A DNA stretch of 64,000 nt, from positions 496,001 to 560,000 of the forward strand of contig JAZGUH010000117.1 in assembly GCA_037893225.1 (NCBI GenBank), read 5' to 3'. This DNA is from Hippasteria phrygiana (Eukaryota > Echinodermata > Asteroidea > Valvatida > Goniasteridae). The position numbers were made by a program, and so were the translations under genes. The notes under the pieces are model-generated. The model searched no databases and had not been told where the DNA came from. It saw only the letters and a list, made by a program, of their open reading frames with translations. Positions 21,993 to 34,600 of the stretch are shown here, piece by piece (the stretch's first letter is position 1; each line of letters opens with the position of its first letter).

Positions 21993-21999
21993 CGTGGGG

Positions 22000-22410
22000 T
22001 GGGCTGGGTTGGGCTGGGCTGGGCTGGGTTGGGCTGGGCTGGGCTGGGTTGGGCTGGGCTGGGCTGGGTTGGGCTGGGCTGGGCTGGGTTGGGCTGGGCT
22101 GGGCTGGGTTGGGCTGGGCTGGGCTGGCCTGGGCTGGCCTGGGCTGGGCTGGGCTGGGCTGGCCCGTGCTGGGTTGGGCTGGCCCGGGCTGGGTTGGGCT
22201 GGGCTGGGCTGGGCTGGGCTGGGTTGGGTTGGGCTGGGCTGGCCTGGGCTGGCCTGGGCTGGGCTGGGCTGGGCTGGGTTGGGCTGGGCTGGGCTGGCCT
22301 GGGCTGGCCTGGGCTGGGCTGGGCTGGGCTGGCCCGGGCTGGGTTGGGCTGGCCCGGGCTGGGTTGGGCTGGGCTGGGCTGGGCTGGGCTGGGTTGGGCT
22401 GGGCTGGGTT
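22000..22410 (+). repeat. (GGGCT)n pentanucleotide satellite
   Basis: About 410 bp of TGGGC pentamers with GGGTT and GGCCT variants in a partly regular order. It carries a run of three G every 5 bp on the plus strand. Gly/Trp/Ala/Leu frames through it are artefacts. It starts 10 bp past the gene B AATAAA on the downstream side. Confidence 0.9.
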
Positions 22411-22419
22411 TGGTAAAGT

Positions 22420-22425
22420 TTTATT
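22420..22425 (-). promoter_or_regulatory. Poly(A) signal AATAAA after gene B stop
   Basis: The plus-strand hexamer TTTATT reads AATAAA on the gene strand, 50 bp after the TAG. It lies just before the (GGGCT)n array begins on the downstream side. Position and sequence fit a real 3' end, but a single AATAAA in A/T-rich DNA can occur by chance. Confidence 0.5.
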
Positions 22426-22474
22426 TTTCATTTTCTACAAAACAGTAAATCACTAAGAAAAAAGTTTTTACAAA

Positions 22475-22669
22475 CTACGAACCAAGGCGGCTCTTGCAGA
22501 AAAATGGTAGTTTGTTCCCACATCCAGTATCCGTCCACTGCATGCTCTGTTCGAAAGCTTCCATATTTACACAAGCTGGCTCCACCTCAATCTCAAGGTT
22601 TGGGCTGTTCGTACCCCAGTTTGTGAACATTATCGGATAACTATCCAACCACTTGAACTGGTCTGTAGG
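22475..22669 (-). CDS. Gene B exon 6: C-terminal half of CTLD2 and stop
   Basis: The acceptor ATTAG precedes 22669 in phase 0, preferred over CTACAG seven bases later because phase and domain spacing then fit. It encodes FKWLDSYPIMFTNWG, ACVNM, QWTDTGC and LPFFCKSRLGS then TAG at 22477-22475. The domain is complete before the stop. A donor-like GTTCGT after 22483 would join in frame to exon C1 (G + GA), so the stop may be bypassed in some transcripts. Confidence 0.75.
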   Translation of the reverse strand, partial: PTDQFKWLDSYPIMFTNWGTNSPNLEIEVEPACVNMEAFEQSMQWTDTGCGNKLPFFCKSRLGS

Positions 22670-25600
22670 CTAATGGTGGCAAACACAAAAACAAGAATGT
22701 ACTGATACAATCAATCAATAATTTGCAAAAGAAGATTTTTATGAAAAGTTAGGACAATTTGTGTCCGAGGGGTCAGATCTCAACAAAAATTAAATATGTT
22801 GCCTGGCACCTACTTTTTATGACGTGCGCATTGCCATAGTTATATCTGGCACTGTAGGGAATGTATCCAATATACATGTACACCTTCGGTTTTTAACTGG
22901 CAGTTTTCATAATTGACCTTCTAAGCTACTTTGCAGTAAAACATTAAAATCTTGGCAGAAAATCGATTCTCTGCAACATAAACCCCACTTGGCCTCATAA
23001 AAATATGCGCATGCCAAGCACGTAGTAACTTTGCAACTGAAAATGTCCGTTGAATATGAGAGTTAAAGAAATCATGCAATTTGGCCGAATAAATAATAAT
23101 AATAATAATAGGATTTTTATGTAGGACAACTTTCTTTCCAAGTTGCTTTGACTTTTAACCTTCTGGGGAGTAGTTTCAACAATTTGGCTTATATGCTAAT
23201 AAGAATTTCCATATTCATGAGCAAAAGCGTGTCTTTTTGTAAATAATTGTCACATAAAATCCTTTCATCAATTCATGCGAGAGGGCACTATTTTGGTTTT
23301 GTCATACAAGGACCTCTTGTCAAAACATAACAGTACAAAAAACAATCCTTTAAAATCACCATTCATCGAATGAAGTTTTGAAGTTCGCAACACATGTTAT
23401 CCATCAAATAAAAAGTTAGAACCCACTCCACGAAAATGTAGAAAAGCGTGATATATATTTGTACACGAGGCTATGAAGATACTTACAGCTGTTCTGCCTT
23501 GAATACCGGCACCATCTGTTGGCTCATGAATATGGAAATTCTTAGCGTAAAAACAAATTTCTCGCTTTTGCCGCTACAAAGGAGGTGTGATTTCAAAAGA
23601 TCTGCCCTATACATATATTCAAGTCCTAAAATCCTGTTCCTTCAACCAAAACAGGCTATATTTCCTTTGTGTCAATCTGGATATAGGTATAGATTTCAAG
23701 TACATGTCAAATTTAAACTTACACGTTTCCTTTGTAGTCCAAGCCATGCCAAGCCGTTCGAGACAGACCCTTTACCGATTTGCTGGTACAGGAGATACTC
23801 CAAAAAAGCGTTTTCGTAGGCAAAGTCCGTGGTTGCCAGGAAACTGTCCACATGGGAATCGTTCAGGCAGGTCTTCTCTGCCTCGTCAAACGTTTTGGGT
23901 TCGGTATACAAACGGAGACATGAAGCGAAAAAGTTGATGTACCCCGCTATGCACTCAGACGGCCTCGTGGGGATGTCCAAATCAACTGAGAGCAGAGAAT
24001 GAAAACTGTGATTCCTACTGTATATTATTACTGAATTTACTCCATTAAACTGGCTCTACAAAGGAGTCTCAAGGTTCTAGTGAAAAATACATATTAAATT
24101 GCGGCATGTAGGCTAAACATTTTTCCAACCTAAACCTACTTCTAACTCGCAAAAAATACCACAAGGGAGTTCAATCTCTCTATCTTTTCATTTTCCAATT
24201 ATTGCGGGACAGGGATAATAGTGTGCGGGACAGGGATAATAGGTTGTGGGACAGAGATAATAGGGTGCGGGGACAGGGATAATAGGGTGCGGGACTGGGA
24301 TAATAGGGTGCGGGACTGGGATAATAGGGTGCGATGAGACAGGGATAATAGGGTGCGGGACAGGGATAATAGGGTGCGGGACTGGGATAATAGGGTGCGA
24401 TGAGACAGGGATAATAGGGTGCGGGACAGGGATAATAGGGTGCGGGACTGGGATAATAGGGTGCGGGACAGGGATAATAGGGTGCGGGACAGGGATAATA
24501 GGGTGCGGGACAGGGATAATAGGTTGTGGGACAGAGATAATAGGGTGCGGGGACAGGGATAATAGGGTGCGGGACTGGGATAATAGGGTGCGGGACAGGG
24601 ATAATAGGGTGCGGGACAGGGATAATAGGGTGCGGGACAGGGATAATAGGGTGCGGGACTGGGATAATAGGGTGCGATGAGACAGGGATAATAGGGTGCG
24701 GGACAGGGATAATAGGGTGCGGGACTGGGATAATAGGGTGCGGGACAGGGATAATAGGGTGCGGGACAGGGATAATAGGGTGCGGGACAGGGATAATAGG
24801 TTGTGGGACAGAGATAATAGGGTGCGGGGACAGGGATAATAGGGTGCGGGACTGGGATAATAGGGTGCGGGACAGGGATAATAAGGTGCGGGACAGGGAT
24901 AATAGGGTGCGGGACTGGGATAATAGGGTGCGATGAGACAGGGATAATAGGGTGCGGGACAGGGATAATAGGGTGCGGGACTGGGATAATAGGGTGCGGG
25001 ACTGGGATAATAGGGTGCGATGAGACAGGGATAATAGGGTGCGGGACAGGGATATGGGTGCGGGACTGGGATAATAGGGTGCGATGAGACAGGGATAATA
25101 GGGTGCGGGACAGGGATAATAGGGTGCGGGACAGGGATAATAGGGTGCGGGACTGGGACAATATAGGGTGCGGGACTGGGATAATAGGGTGCGGGACTGG
25201 GATAATAGGGTCCGGGACTGGGATAATAGGGTACGGGACAGGAATAATAGGGTGCGGGATAATAGGGATAAAATACCGTGCGGGGATAGGGATAATAGAG
25301 TGTGGGGGGATAGGGATAATGGAGATAATAGGGTGTGGGGATAGGGATAATAGGGTGCGGGGATAGGGATAACGGGGATAATAGCCTATGGCGATTAACC
25401 TTTTTTAAAACAAATCATAAGCGTACATACGTGATCCAACCTGGCAGATGTAGGCATTTTTCTTGGTGCATGGGACGTCATACCATAGGCCTGGTTGGCG
25501 TATGTCGTTGACCAGCTCAACACAGTCGGTACCCTGCAGTCGATGGAAGGGTGGATATCATTGTCAGTATGCATAAACAAATATGTCCAGATCTTACTTG

Positions 25601-28600
25601 TTCTGCCCACCTTACCGAAGGGTATACTGCCGCGGGCGGATTGCCATGGACATACATGGTGGTCTGCGCAGCCACTTATGGTTGCATTCCTGAGGCCATC
25701 GGTCTGACATTGTTTAATGACAATATGTTCGCTCGAGTTCCTTAAGTCACCTTAGGTTGTTCTAGGCTCGTTTCCTAACTTGGACTTACTATGACTCACT
25801 TTGTTTTCCAGTCGATTTTTAAGAACCAAGCCTTCACAACCAATTTTGTCTTATTCCATACCTCGATTAAACCCACCTGCCTGTGGCATTAATTCCAAGC
25901 CTCTTAATATTGGTTTTTCTAATATCAGGGGCTTTCGTTCTAACTTTACTTCTTTACAGTCCTTTGCTTGTAATTCACCAAACTTGTTGGCTCTGTTAAA
26001 ATACAGATTGAATAGAGGCATTTCTTCTGACTTATTCAATTTTCTTTCATCGTCTTGACCATCCTCCATATGGTCTTGGTGTATCAGTGAAACTTTGCCT
26101 ATTGCTCGTAAATCCATATACACTCTTGAATGTATAGCTCTCACGAGTAGGCCTATACGTGTGTTTTTGCCTTGCTCTTCTGCATTCCACAACTGACTTC
26201 AGTTCACCATGCATTCATTCTCATCACACTGATAGTTCTGGTATTGCAACCTGTAATTTCTGTGTCTCCCAGGATTCAACTCGGATCATATCATCCCCAA
26301 CTCATGCCCCTGACATGTCCATCCAAAAATACCTGCTTGATCTGTTTATGTGTACAAATCCTAATATGACTGTCTTGCCAAGGTTCTTTCTCCCATTGGT
26401 AGCTCAGATCATTCAACTACTTCTGTTACATATTCATCACGGGCCGCATCAAGTTTCCATCAATTTTACCGTACTGTTTTCCATTTTTTTTGGAAAAGTT
26501 GACTGGGACTGATTTCGTTCTTTTATTGCTGATGTGCCTTGGTCATCAGCACTACAGTTATCGGGTCCTAATTTATCAGCCGCAGAGATTTCTTTAATAT
26601 TGGATTAACTTAGGTATTGCAATTTACATCAGTAGTGTGGGGGGGGGGGGTCTATAGCGGACTCATTTGCATAATTAAAGGAAAAACAAAAGGCACCTAA
26701 GAATCTTTAGCGGACTCTTTAGCATAAAATCAAAGAAAAAACAAAAGGAACCTAAAAATATGAATAGGACAGCCTAGGACCCATCGGGGCGGTTTGGTCG
26801 GTGTTTGGTCGTTATTTTTGTGCACGTTGTATAGGGATTGCGGAGGGGTGTGGCTAGATTTGAGGAGGGAATTGAGGAGGGAAATGGAAGGTCACAGTAC
26901 ACAATAGATAAGAGATGTATTGTGTAGGGATACAGGATGTATTGTGTAGGGATTATGTAAGAGGTTGGTAGCAACTATTATATGGTATAAGGTCAGTACA
27001 AAAAGGTTAGTACAAAAGGATTATGAAGTATTGGTGGGCAAGAGGACTTATGCTTTTATTAAGTTTTATTCAGCCCGGTACTGTTATTTAGGTCTGTATA
27101 CTATAAAAGGTCTGTATAGTGTAAATGATTATATAGTTAATTGATGGGTTTGGGAAAATTTTCTCTAATATACTCTGTTTGTGTTCCTCGTGTTCGGGAC
27201 AAACATGCTCGGGACAAAATAATTTCTTTGGGGAGTTTCGTATACTTGGAGACGCTGTATTGGGACCCTTGAAATTATTGCGTCGGGTCAGCTCGTTCAT
27301 ACCGCAGACAGGGCGGCAGACCACGGAGGAAGGATTATACAAAGTCTATAGCCGTCATGTAAACCTATTCCATTTTGCAATAAAACTCAAATTCAATATT
27401 TGTTCATATGTAGGCCTATTCACTCATTTATTCATTTATTTATCTGTACAAACTTTTCCCACATTGAGGATTTCCCTTCAAAAAGAGCAAGAAATTAGTA
27501 AATGAGCAGCGAAATGCTTAAATGAGCAGCGAAATTAGTAAATGAGCAGCGAAATGCTTAAATGAGCAGCGAAATGAGTAAATGAGCAGCCAATAGAAAG
27601 ACCCATTGGGCAGTTAAGCGAATCTTTTTAACACCTACAAGGATTTTTTGTCAAGTTACCTACATCTGAAAGATGGTGATACTCACCAAGATATTGTAGA
27701 AGATCTCGAAGAAAAAGTAAATAAGGGTCTGGAAGTAAACAAAGCTCTGAACAGAGTATTGCCTAAACACCAGGCCAAATTTGACGGACTGTTCCGACAA
27801 GATAAAGAGGAACTTGAATAGCGAGGAAGACAGTGATGATTAAAGACTAATAGTTTCAGAAAGACTATTGTAGTTTTACAGTTTTACTTCTTATGCTGAA
27901 CGCTAAACACTTTAGTGTATATTTTACAAACTTACTTTTAATTTGTACATTTTTTAAAATTTTACTTCTGGTTTTCGCTTTTTGGTAATTTCCTTTGTTT
28001 ATTTCCAATGTTGCGTTTAAATTTTTACGTGAACCTTTTGAACGCTTACTTTACGTAACATGTCTCACTTTGTACTTCCCAGTCCGATGAAACAAAGAAA
28101 TTTAGAAGCAACGTTCTTAACGTAGACAGAAAACATAGTGTTTATACGAGTTTATTCCTTCCTTTCTTTGGCCATAGGCCTATTGGTCGTGTCACGTCAC
28201 AATAACAAATAGAGGTATTATTTTGCTGGTAGCTCTTACGCAATGTTGTTTACGCACGAAAGTGTGTATATATAGCGGATAGGCCTACTCATTGGAGAAG
28301 GTTTGCTATAGAACCAAGGTGACCTATTAAGCCAACACGTGTACCGACTGAAAAAGTCACACTTTGTCCCTCACCTTGGACGTTTTTTATAACGAAACAA
28401 AGAAACTAATATTATGATATGAATCAGTGAATGCTTCCCAAACGCGTTATGTTAATTTTACTACCTGTACACAATGTTCTTCTATTTTAAAGAACAAACA
28501 AATATTGAAAGGACGATGAAGGGAATTCCCGCTATAGACCCCCCACACTACTTACATCCTCCCACGAACCGTGACCTACCAGATCAAGGCTCACTCCCAA

Positions 28601-31600
28601 CCCTGGTATACCCCAACCTGTGCAGCTGCAATTCCAATCGCAACCACTTTTAAAGATATGCTGGGGACATTGGAATCTCAGCGTCTTTTTCATGAAGCCC
28701 GTAACCGTTGTAAGCGAGTTTTAGAGGACGCTAAAGGAGCAATATTACTCAGAAGCTTGTCTGGGACTTTTGGCGGATTGCCAACAGTGTACTTAATCGG
28801 AACAAGTCTTCCATTTCTCCTCCTATTTTTTCACAGACCCGTAACATTGATGAGGGGCATCTCCTCCCAACGTTTCCCTCCCATACAGGTAAATACGTTC
28901 CTGTCTGTCTTATCGCCCCTAAGAATGTTTTCAAAATAATTCAAAAACTGGATTCTATGAAAGCTACTGGCCCTGACGGAATTCCTGTACTTGCTCTGAA
29001 AATATGTTCACCTGAACCATAGCCTTGCTCTATGTCTGAACTATACTGCTATTCTTGCCAAGCACATAAATATTACCATCTCTAGTAGCAGGAAAAGGAC
29101 CCATGATATCTAAGGCTATGCGCTCGAATGGCGCTCTAGCGGGTGCCAACTGTAGAGGAGCCTTGTACTTTTGTTTTGGAGATTTTCGTGATTGACATGC
29201 AAGACAACTTCTGACCCACATATCGACTGAACGACGTTAACCTACCCAGTAGTAATTACTCTTCTGGACCTTTCTTAGGGTACGTTTTTGACCAAGATGA
29301 CCACCTGTACGGGTGTCGTGACTTTGTTTCAATACCTCTGCTTGCAGACTAGAAGGAACAACCAACTGAAAATTAACTGACCTGCCTTTGAACTGACCTC
29401 GACGATATAGAAGACCATCTTTTAAACCACAAAGCCTTTGTCTCTCGTGACAGACCTGTGACTTCTTTACCAGGAGGTCTATGCTTGTCTATCCTGGTAA
29501 AGCCAACGCATAACTGGTGCCAGGATGGGATCCTCACATTGTGCTTTATAAACAGTCTCGTGGTCCCAACCTGTAGCAAGAAAAACTCCACAACAGATAC
29601 TATGAATAATATGAGAATTACATTCAGGTAAATCGCTCGGGCGTCTAGACAGAGCATCTGCATTTTGATGCTTGCGTCCTGGGTGATGTTTAATCTCAAA
29701 TTCAAATGTACTAAGTATCTCCAACCATCGTGCCATCTGACCTTCTATTTGCTTACTATTAAACAGCCATTGCAATGACGCATGGTCAGTACGCACTATG
29801 AATTTTCTCCCATACAGATAATGCCTAAAGTGTTTAACATAGGTTACTACAGCTATAGTAATTCTTTTCTCGTAACACTATATCGGCGTTCAGCTTAGGT
29901 TAACTTACGACTGGCATAGCTAACTACATGCTCCCTCCCATTCACCTGCTGAGAGAGGACGGCCCCGATACCTTCTCCACTGGCATCATACAGTGTCCAA
30001 AATAAAATGACGACTGAAATCTGGGTACTTATAAGTACTGGGAGCGGATATTAAAGCTGATCTTAACTGATAAAATGCTTCCTCGCACTTGTCATTCAAA
30101 ACGAACTCTGTGTTTTTCTCGGTTAAAGAATGAAGAGGTGTAGCAAAGTTATCCACAAAACGTCTGTAATAAGAACAAAGCCCTAAAAAGCCTCTAAGTT
30201 CTTTAACATTAGACGGTATTGGCCAATCTTTTACTCTTTGGATTTTCTTGGGATCAGTAGAAATTCCGTTTCTGGATACAACATAACCAAAGTACAATTA
30301 TTATACTTCAGTTTGCATCAATTTACATTTCTTTGGCTTTAATTTTAAACCTGCCTGTTCTAGTGCATGTAGTACAGCATTAAGTCTAGAAAAATGTTCA
30401 TCAACAGATTTTGCAAATACAATTACATCGTCAAGATAAAAAAAGACATATTTTCCAATGAAGACCTGTTAGAATGCGCTCCATCAAACGCTCAAACGTA
30501 GCCGGAGCGTTACATAGTCCAAATAGCATTACGTTAAACTCGTAAAGGCCAGTGCCAGTTTTTGGACGATCAATGGGATCTACCTCTACTTGCCAGTACC
30601 CACTACCCTATGGAACGCCAAAGAGGCATTTAATGTGATCATCGAATCGGTGGTGCACTTTCACGATCGGTGATGCACTTTCGCATTCGGTGATGGACTT
30701 TTGCGAGTGATGGACTTTTGCGAGTGATGGACTTTTGCGAGTGATGGACTTTTGCGAGTGATGGACTTTTGCGAGTGATGGACTAGCTGCGCGATGTGAC
30801 GCTCAGAACGTGGAGGACTTTCAAAATACGGACTCATCGGTAGTATTGCGAATGCCTAAGTGATGATTGTGAACGTTTAACCAATAAAAGGGTAAAAAGG
30901 GACCAGATTTCGTAGGAGTCAAAATTTCACGTGACACCGGAAACGTGTTTAAATCCAGCCAGCCTATCCGATTTGTTGAAGACTACCCACGTGACGGGCT
31001 CTCGACCAATCGGAACAGGTAAGCTGTCTCAGGTAGTTATGAATCAAAAGTTAATAATTCTTGCAATGTCCATACAATTTAATTTCTTTATTTTTGTGTG
31101 TAAAATGCCGTGGTGGCCGCCCCAATGCTAAAAGAATGCGCACTGTAATTACTTTTGCCTAAACTCATCAAGGCGGTAGTTGTATTAAAGTACAAAAATA
31201 AACTGGAAACGTGTCAGGGGACTTCTATTAACTTGAAAGAACGCGTCCGACCCAGAAGTGGGCCGTGTCACAGCGAAGGAGGACTAGTGCTCGGACAGGG
31301 CAAAGGTCATTGCTAACTTATTGCACCAACCTAAGTACCTATTTTGGAGGGCCAGTCTTGTCAGTTTTTTTTTAAACGGTAATAAATCGCCACTGAGGCC
31401 CCTGACTTACCGGCATTCTGAAATTGAACATCTGTAATTCTTAACAGTGAATCTTGCAAACGGTGCCGTGAGTCGGCAGTAAAATAATTATCCCCAACCA
31501 CCCCCCAAAAATTAATTAATTAATAAAATAAAATAAATCGATTGTTACACCGCTGAATTAAAGGTAGTATACACTATTTGCTTTTGCTGTAATTCTTGAA

Positions 31601-34600
31601 AATATATGGGTTATAGGGGATTTATATTTTACAGTATATATTGTTATGCTGATCTTTTAGAGTTTTGTGTTCGTAGATGCTGGAACAACCAAGCAAAAAA
31701 AGCTTCCTAAGATGGAATTTTTGCGTCGGGAGATGTAAATTTACTATTACATTTTGGCCCTTCACCGACGTGTATTTATACTGTAAACTCAGTGTTGTCC
31801 CGAGGGATTCTTTCGAAAAAATCACTGACTCGGGTGGGACTCGAACCCACAGAGCAATTTATAGACGTTGTGGAATTATCAGGTTAGGAAACCAGACTAG
31901 TTGGCTTGCACCCATTCACGAATGTGTAACTGTATTGCAAATAAAATGTGGACGAACTAAATGTAATACTATAAATATAATAAATTGGGGGCAGTGTTTG
32001 AAAATACTCGGGTTTTTCCAACAATTGCCGGCTGGCAATCATTGGAAATTGATTCCACTTTGCTTGAAAACCACAGCACACCAGGTGCCGTGATTTCACA
32101 GGATGCTTGAGACTGTTATTCACATACATGATACAGTCAAGTAAGGTATTTCATAAAATTCAGTAGTTTTTTTTTTTTATGTTTGCAAATGGTGGAAAAA
32201 ATTCTCATTGACAAAGTTAAAGCGGTCAGCCTCAAAGTCTTACGTGTATGTAATTCAAACAACACTTATATGAATAAGAACAACATGGTATTTTTGTTTA
32301 CATGTATCAACAAGGCCGTCTGTATTCCTCAATTGTCACCTTCAGAGGAAATTGTTATACTCAAGATCCCGATATTAACCCATATATCGCAGAGACCCAA
32401 AAATGTCAAAAACATGCAAAATAATACCCTGCCCTCAATTCCTGCATGCACAATTTATACATGTAGGCCTACACAGCCTAATTGAAAAAAAACCATAAAG
32501 AAATTAAATTGTATGGACATTGCAAGAATTATTAACTTTTGATTCATAACTACCTGAGACAGCTTACCTGTTCCTATTGGTCGAGAGCCCGTCACGTGGG
32601 TAGTCTTCAACAAATCGGATAGGCTGGCTGGATTTAAACACGTTTCCGGTGTCACGTGAAATTTTGACTCCTACGAAATCTGGTCCCTTTTTACCCTTTT
32701 ATTGGTTAAACGTTCACAATCATCACTTAGGCATTCGCAATACTACCGAAAAAGTCCATCACTCGCAAAAGTCCATCACTCGCAAAAGTCCATCACTCGC
32801 AAAAGTCCATCACTCGCAAAAGTCCATCACTCGCAAAAGTCCATCACCGATCGCAAAAGTCCATCACCGATCGCGAAAGTGCACCACCGATCGCGAAAGT
32901 GCACCACCGATTCGATTATCACATTAAATGCCTCTTTGGCGTTCCATAAAATCCAGGGTACTAAACCACTGAGCACCATATGGAGAGCATCCAAACTGTC
33001 ATCAATTCTTGGTATAAAGGATATGCATCGATCCTTTTTTGTTATGTTCTTGAGTTTACGGTAATCAATACAGAATCATGTATGTGGGTGTAAAGGAGTG
33101 AAATTTAACTGTAATTCTTAAACAGTTTCTTGCAAAATACTATGTTAGGAGTGGCACCCCCCTTTTTTGTAATGGACAGTTACAATTTTACTGCCCCTGT
33201 TTTAGACCCTGACTTCATCTAATCTAGCCTTTGGTTTATGTATACGAGCGCCAGCCTTTTTCCTTTGTCTGCGTGTTGACCATGTGAGTTGGGTCAGTGA
33301 GCAGACCGCGCCGGCAGCAGATAGTTAACATCTTGTAAATACTTTATGGACACAGACTGCCTTGATTTTCACAAGTGCTGCTCAAACAATTGATGAGTTT
33401 TTTTTTTTAAGTTTTACATGTATCTTCTTCATATTGTGGATATGTCTTTTCATTATTTAAATGATTAGGATAATATTCAGGAATCTTGAGATTCATTCAT
33501 AGAAGTTTCATTTGTCCTGTGACTTAAGACAACTTTTTAAAAAGTTCTAAACTAGCTAAGTTACATTCATTTTCTTCCATGTTTAGAATCTAATGATTAT
33601 GTAGTAATTTCGTGTACATGTAGAAAGAGTTTCATAATCTGGTTCATAAATTATGAAAGAGTTTGCCAAGACATTTTGTTTTAAATCTCTTTTGACTGTT
33701 TTTACTGTAGACACTGTAGGCATTAAACTTATTTACTTGATACATTTATTTAATTTTGTTTGGTGATAATGATAAGGGTTTATTTTTACCACTTGTTATG
33801 TTCACATTCTTAGATCAAGAGTATAAGTCTGTGCCAGTGTCCATAGTCCAGTACAGTATAGCCACAGTGTAGCCCTTGATCCCTTAAATTGCTGCCTATT
33901 ATGAGGTGCACAGTCTCTCAGAGGTCACCTATACCTCAGCACAGGCAGGGTCAACCTGGCCACTTGTTTTATTGCTCTTCAAGAACTTCCTCAGACCAGA
34001 TACAGGGTGCACTACACTAATTCATGTCCGAATTTATGCGCCAGCTCATCAAAATAAAATGTATACCCACAACCTTTTTGAAAAAGGAGAGTTTGTGCCT
34101 CCAGAAATTGTGGGATTGTGTAAACATAGCCCAGCATCAACTCCCTGGTTTCTGGGCTTCCATCTGTGTGCAGACTTGATAAAATTACTGTTGTAAAATG
34201 GGTCCTATTTGCCCGAGAAAGTGGAGGGATGCCATGTTAAAAATGGCTGTTGATCGGCTTGGGAAATAGGACTTTTTTGGAGGTGGGTTTGTTTTGTGTC
34301 AATAATTAAAAATGTAATTGGTTAACCCCCAAAAATAGAACAGAAAATGAAAGATAAAAGATCAGACAATAAGTGACATTTGTTTGTGTAGACCCCATAT
34401 GCAGTGATGCTGGGGTACAGGTTATTTGGCCCTGAACTTTGTTGATTTTACACTGTTGTCAATGGGAGCTTGAATTAGTGTGGTGCACCCTACATGGTTT
34501 ATTGTGCTACATGTGTTGGCTGTTGTATTTTAGACTGGCACACTAGTCTCTTAGTTTCTGTTTTATGCAATGAGATGCAGCATATATTACAACATCTCTC

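Larger units (their letters stand above)
26625..28558. mobile_element. Polinton/Maverick-like non-autonomous element with 6-bp target duplication
   Basis: The element proper is 26631-28552. It starts AGTAGTGTGGGGG and ends CCCCCACACTACT, with inner TCTATAGCGG / CCGCTATAGA also inverted. TACATC flanks both sides. AG...CT termini and a 6-bp duplication are typical of Polintons. Removing the element and one TACATC restores the LINE frame through INLGIAIYILPRTVTYQIK. At 1.92 kb it lacks polymerase, integrase and capsid genes and has one coding-like remnant at 27614-27820. Confidence 0.65.

Noticed and set aside
21930..22456. Gly/Trp/Ala/Leu-rich frames of up to 172 codons
   Set aside because: Product of the GGGCT pentamer; each frame is the same repeat read differently.
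23485..23513. Extra 29-nt exon in gene B between exons 5 and 6
   Set aside because: It has an AG and GTAAGT, but 29 nt would break the phase 0 join that gives a normal CTLD spacing.
24205..25386. Homing-endonuclease (I-SceI-like) sites in AGGGATAATAGGGT
   Set aside because: Similar to the I-SceI site in part, but the central AACAGGGTAAT is never matched, and the pattern is explained by the tandem unit itself.
24205..25386. CRISPR-like array or 320-codon proline-rich gene
   Set aside because: Repeats are contiguous without unique spacers, and the long minus frame exists only because 21 and 24 are multiples of three.
25795..26512. Host gene on the plus strand at the LINE 5' part
   Set aside because: The fragments match LINE endonuclease-type sequence and are interrupted by stops, with a second partial copy at 42800.
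33906..34196. 96-codon plus-strand frame
   Set aside because: No recognisable domain or splice signals; chance length in the insertion interior.
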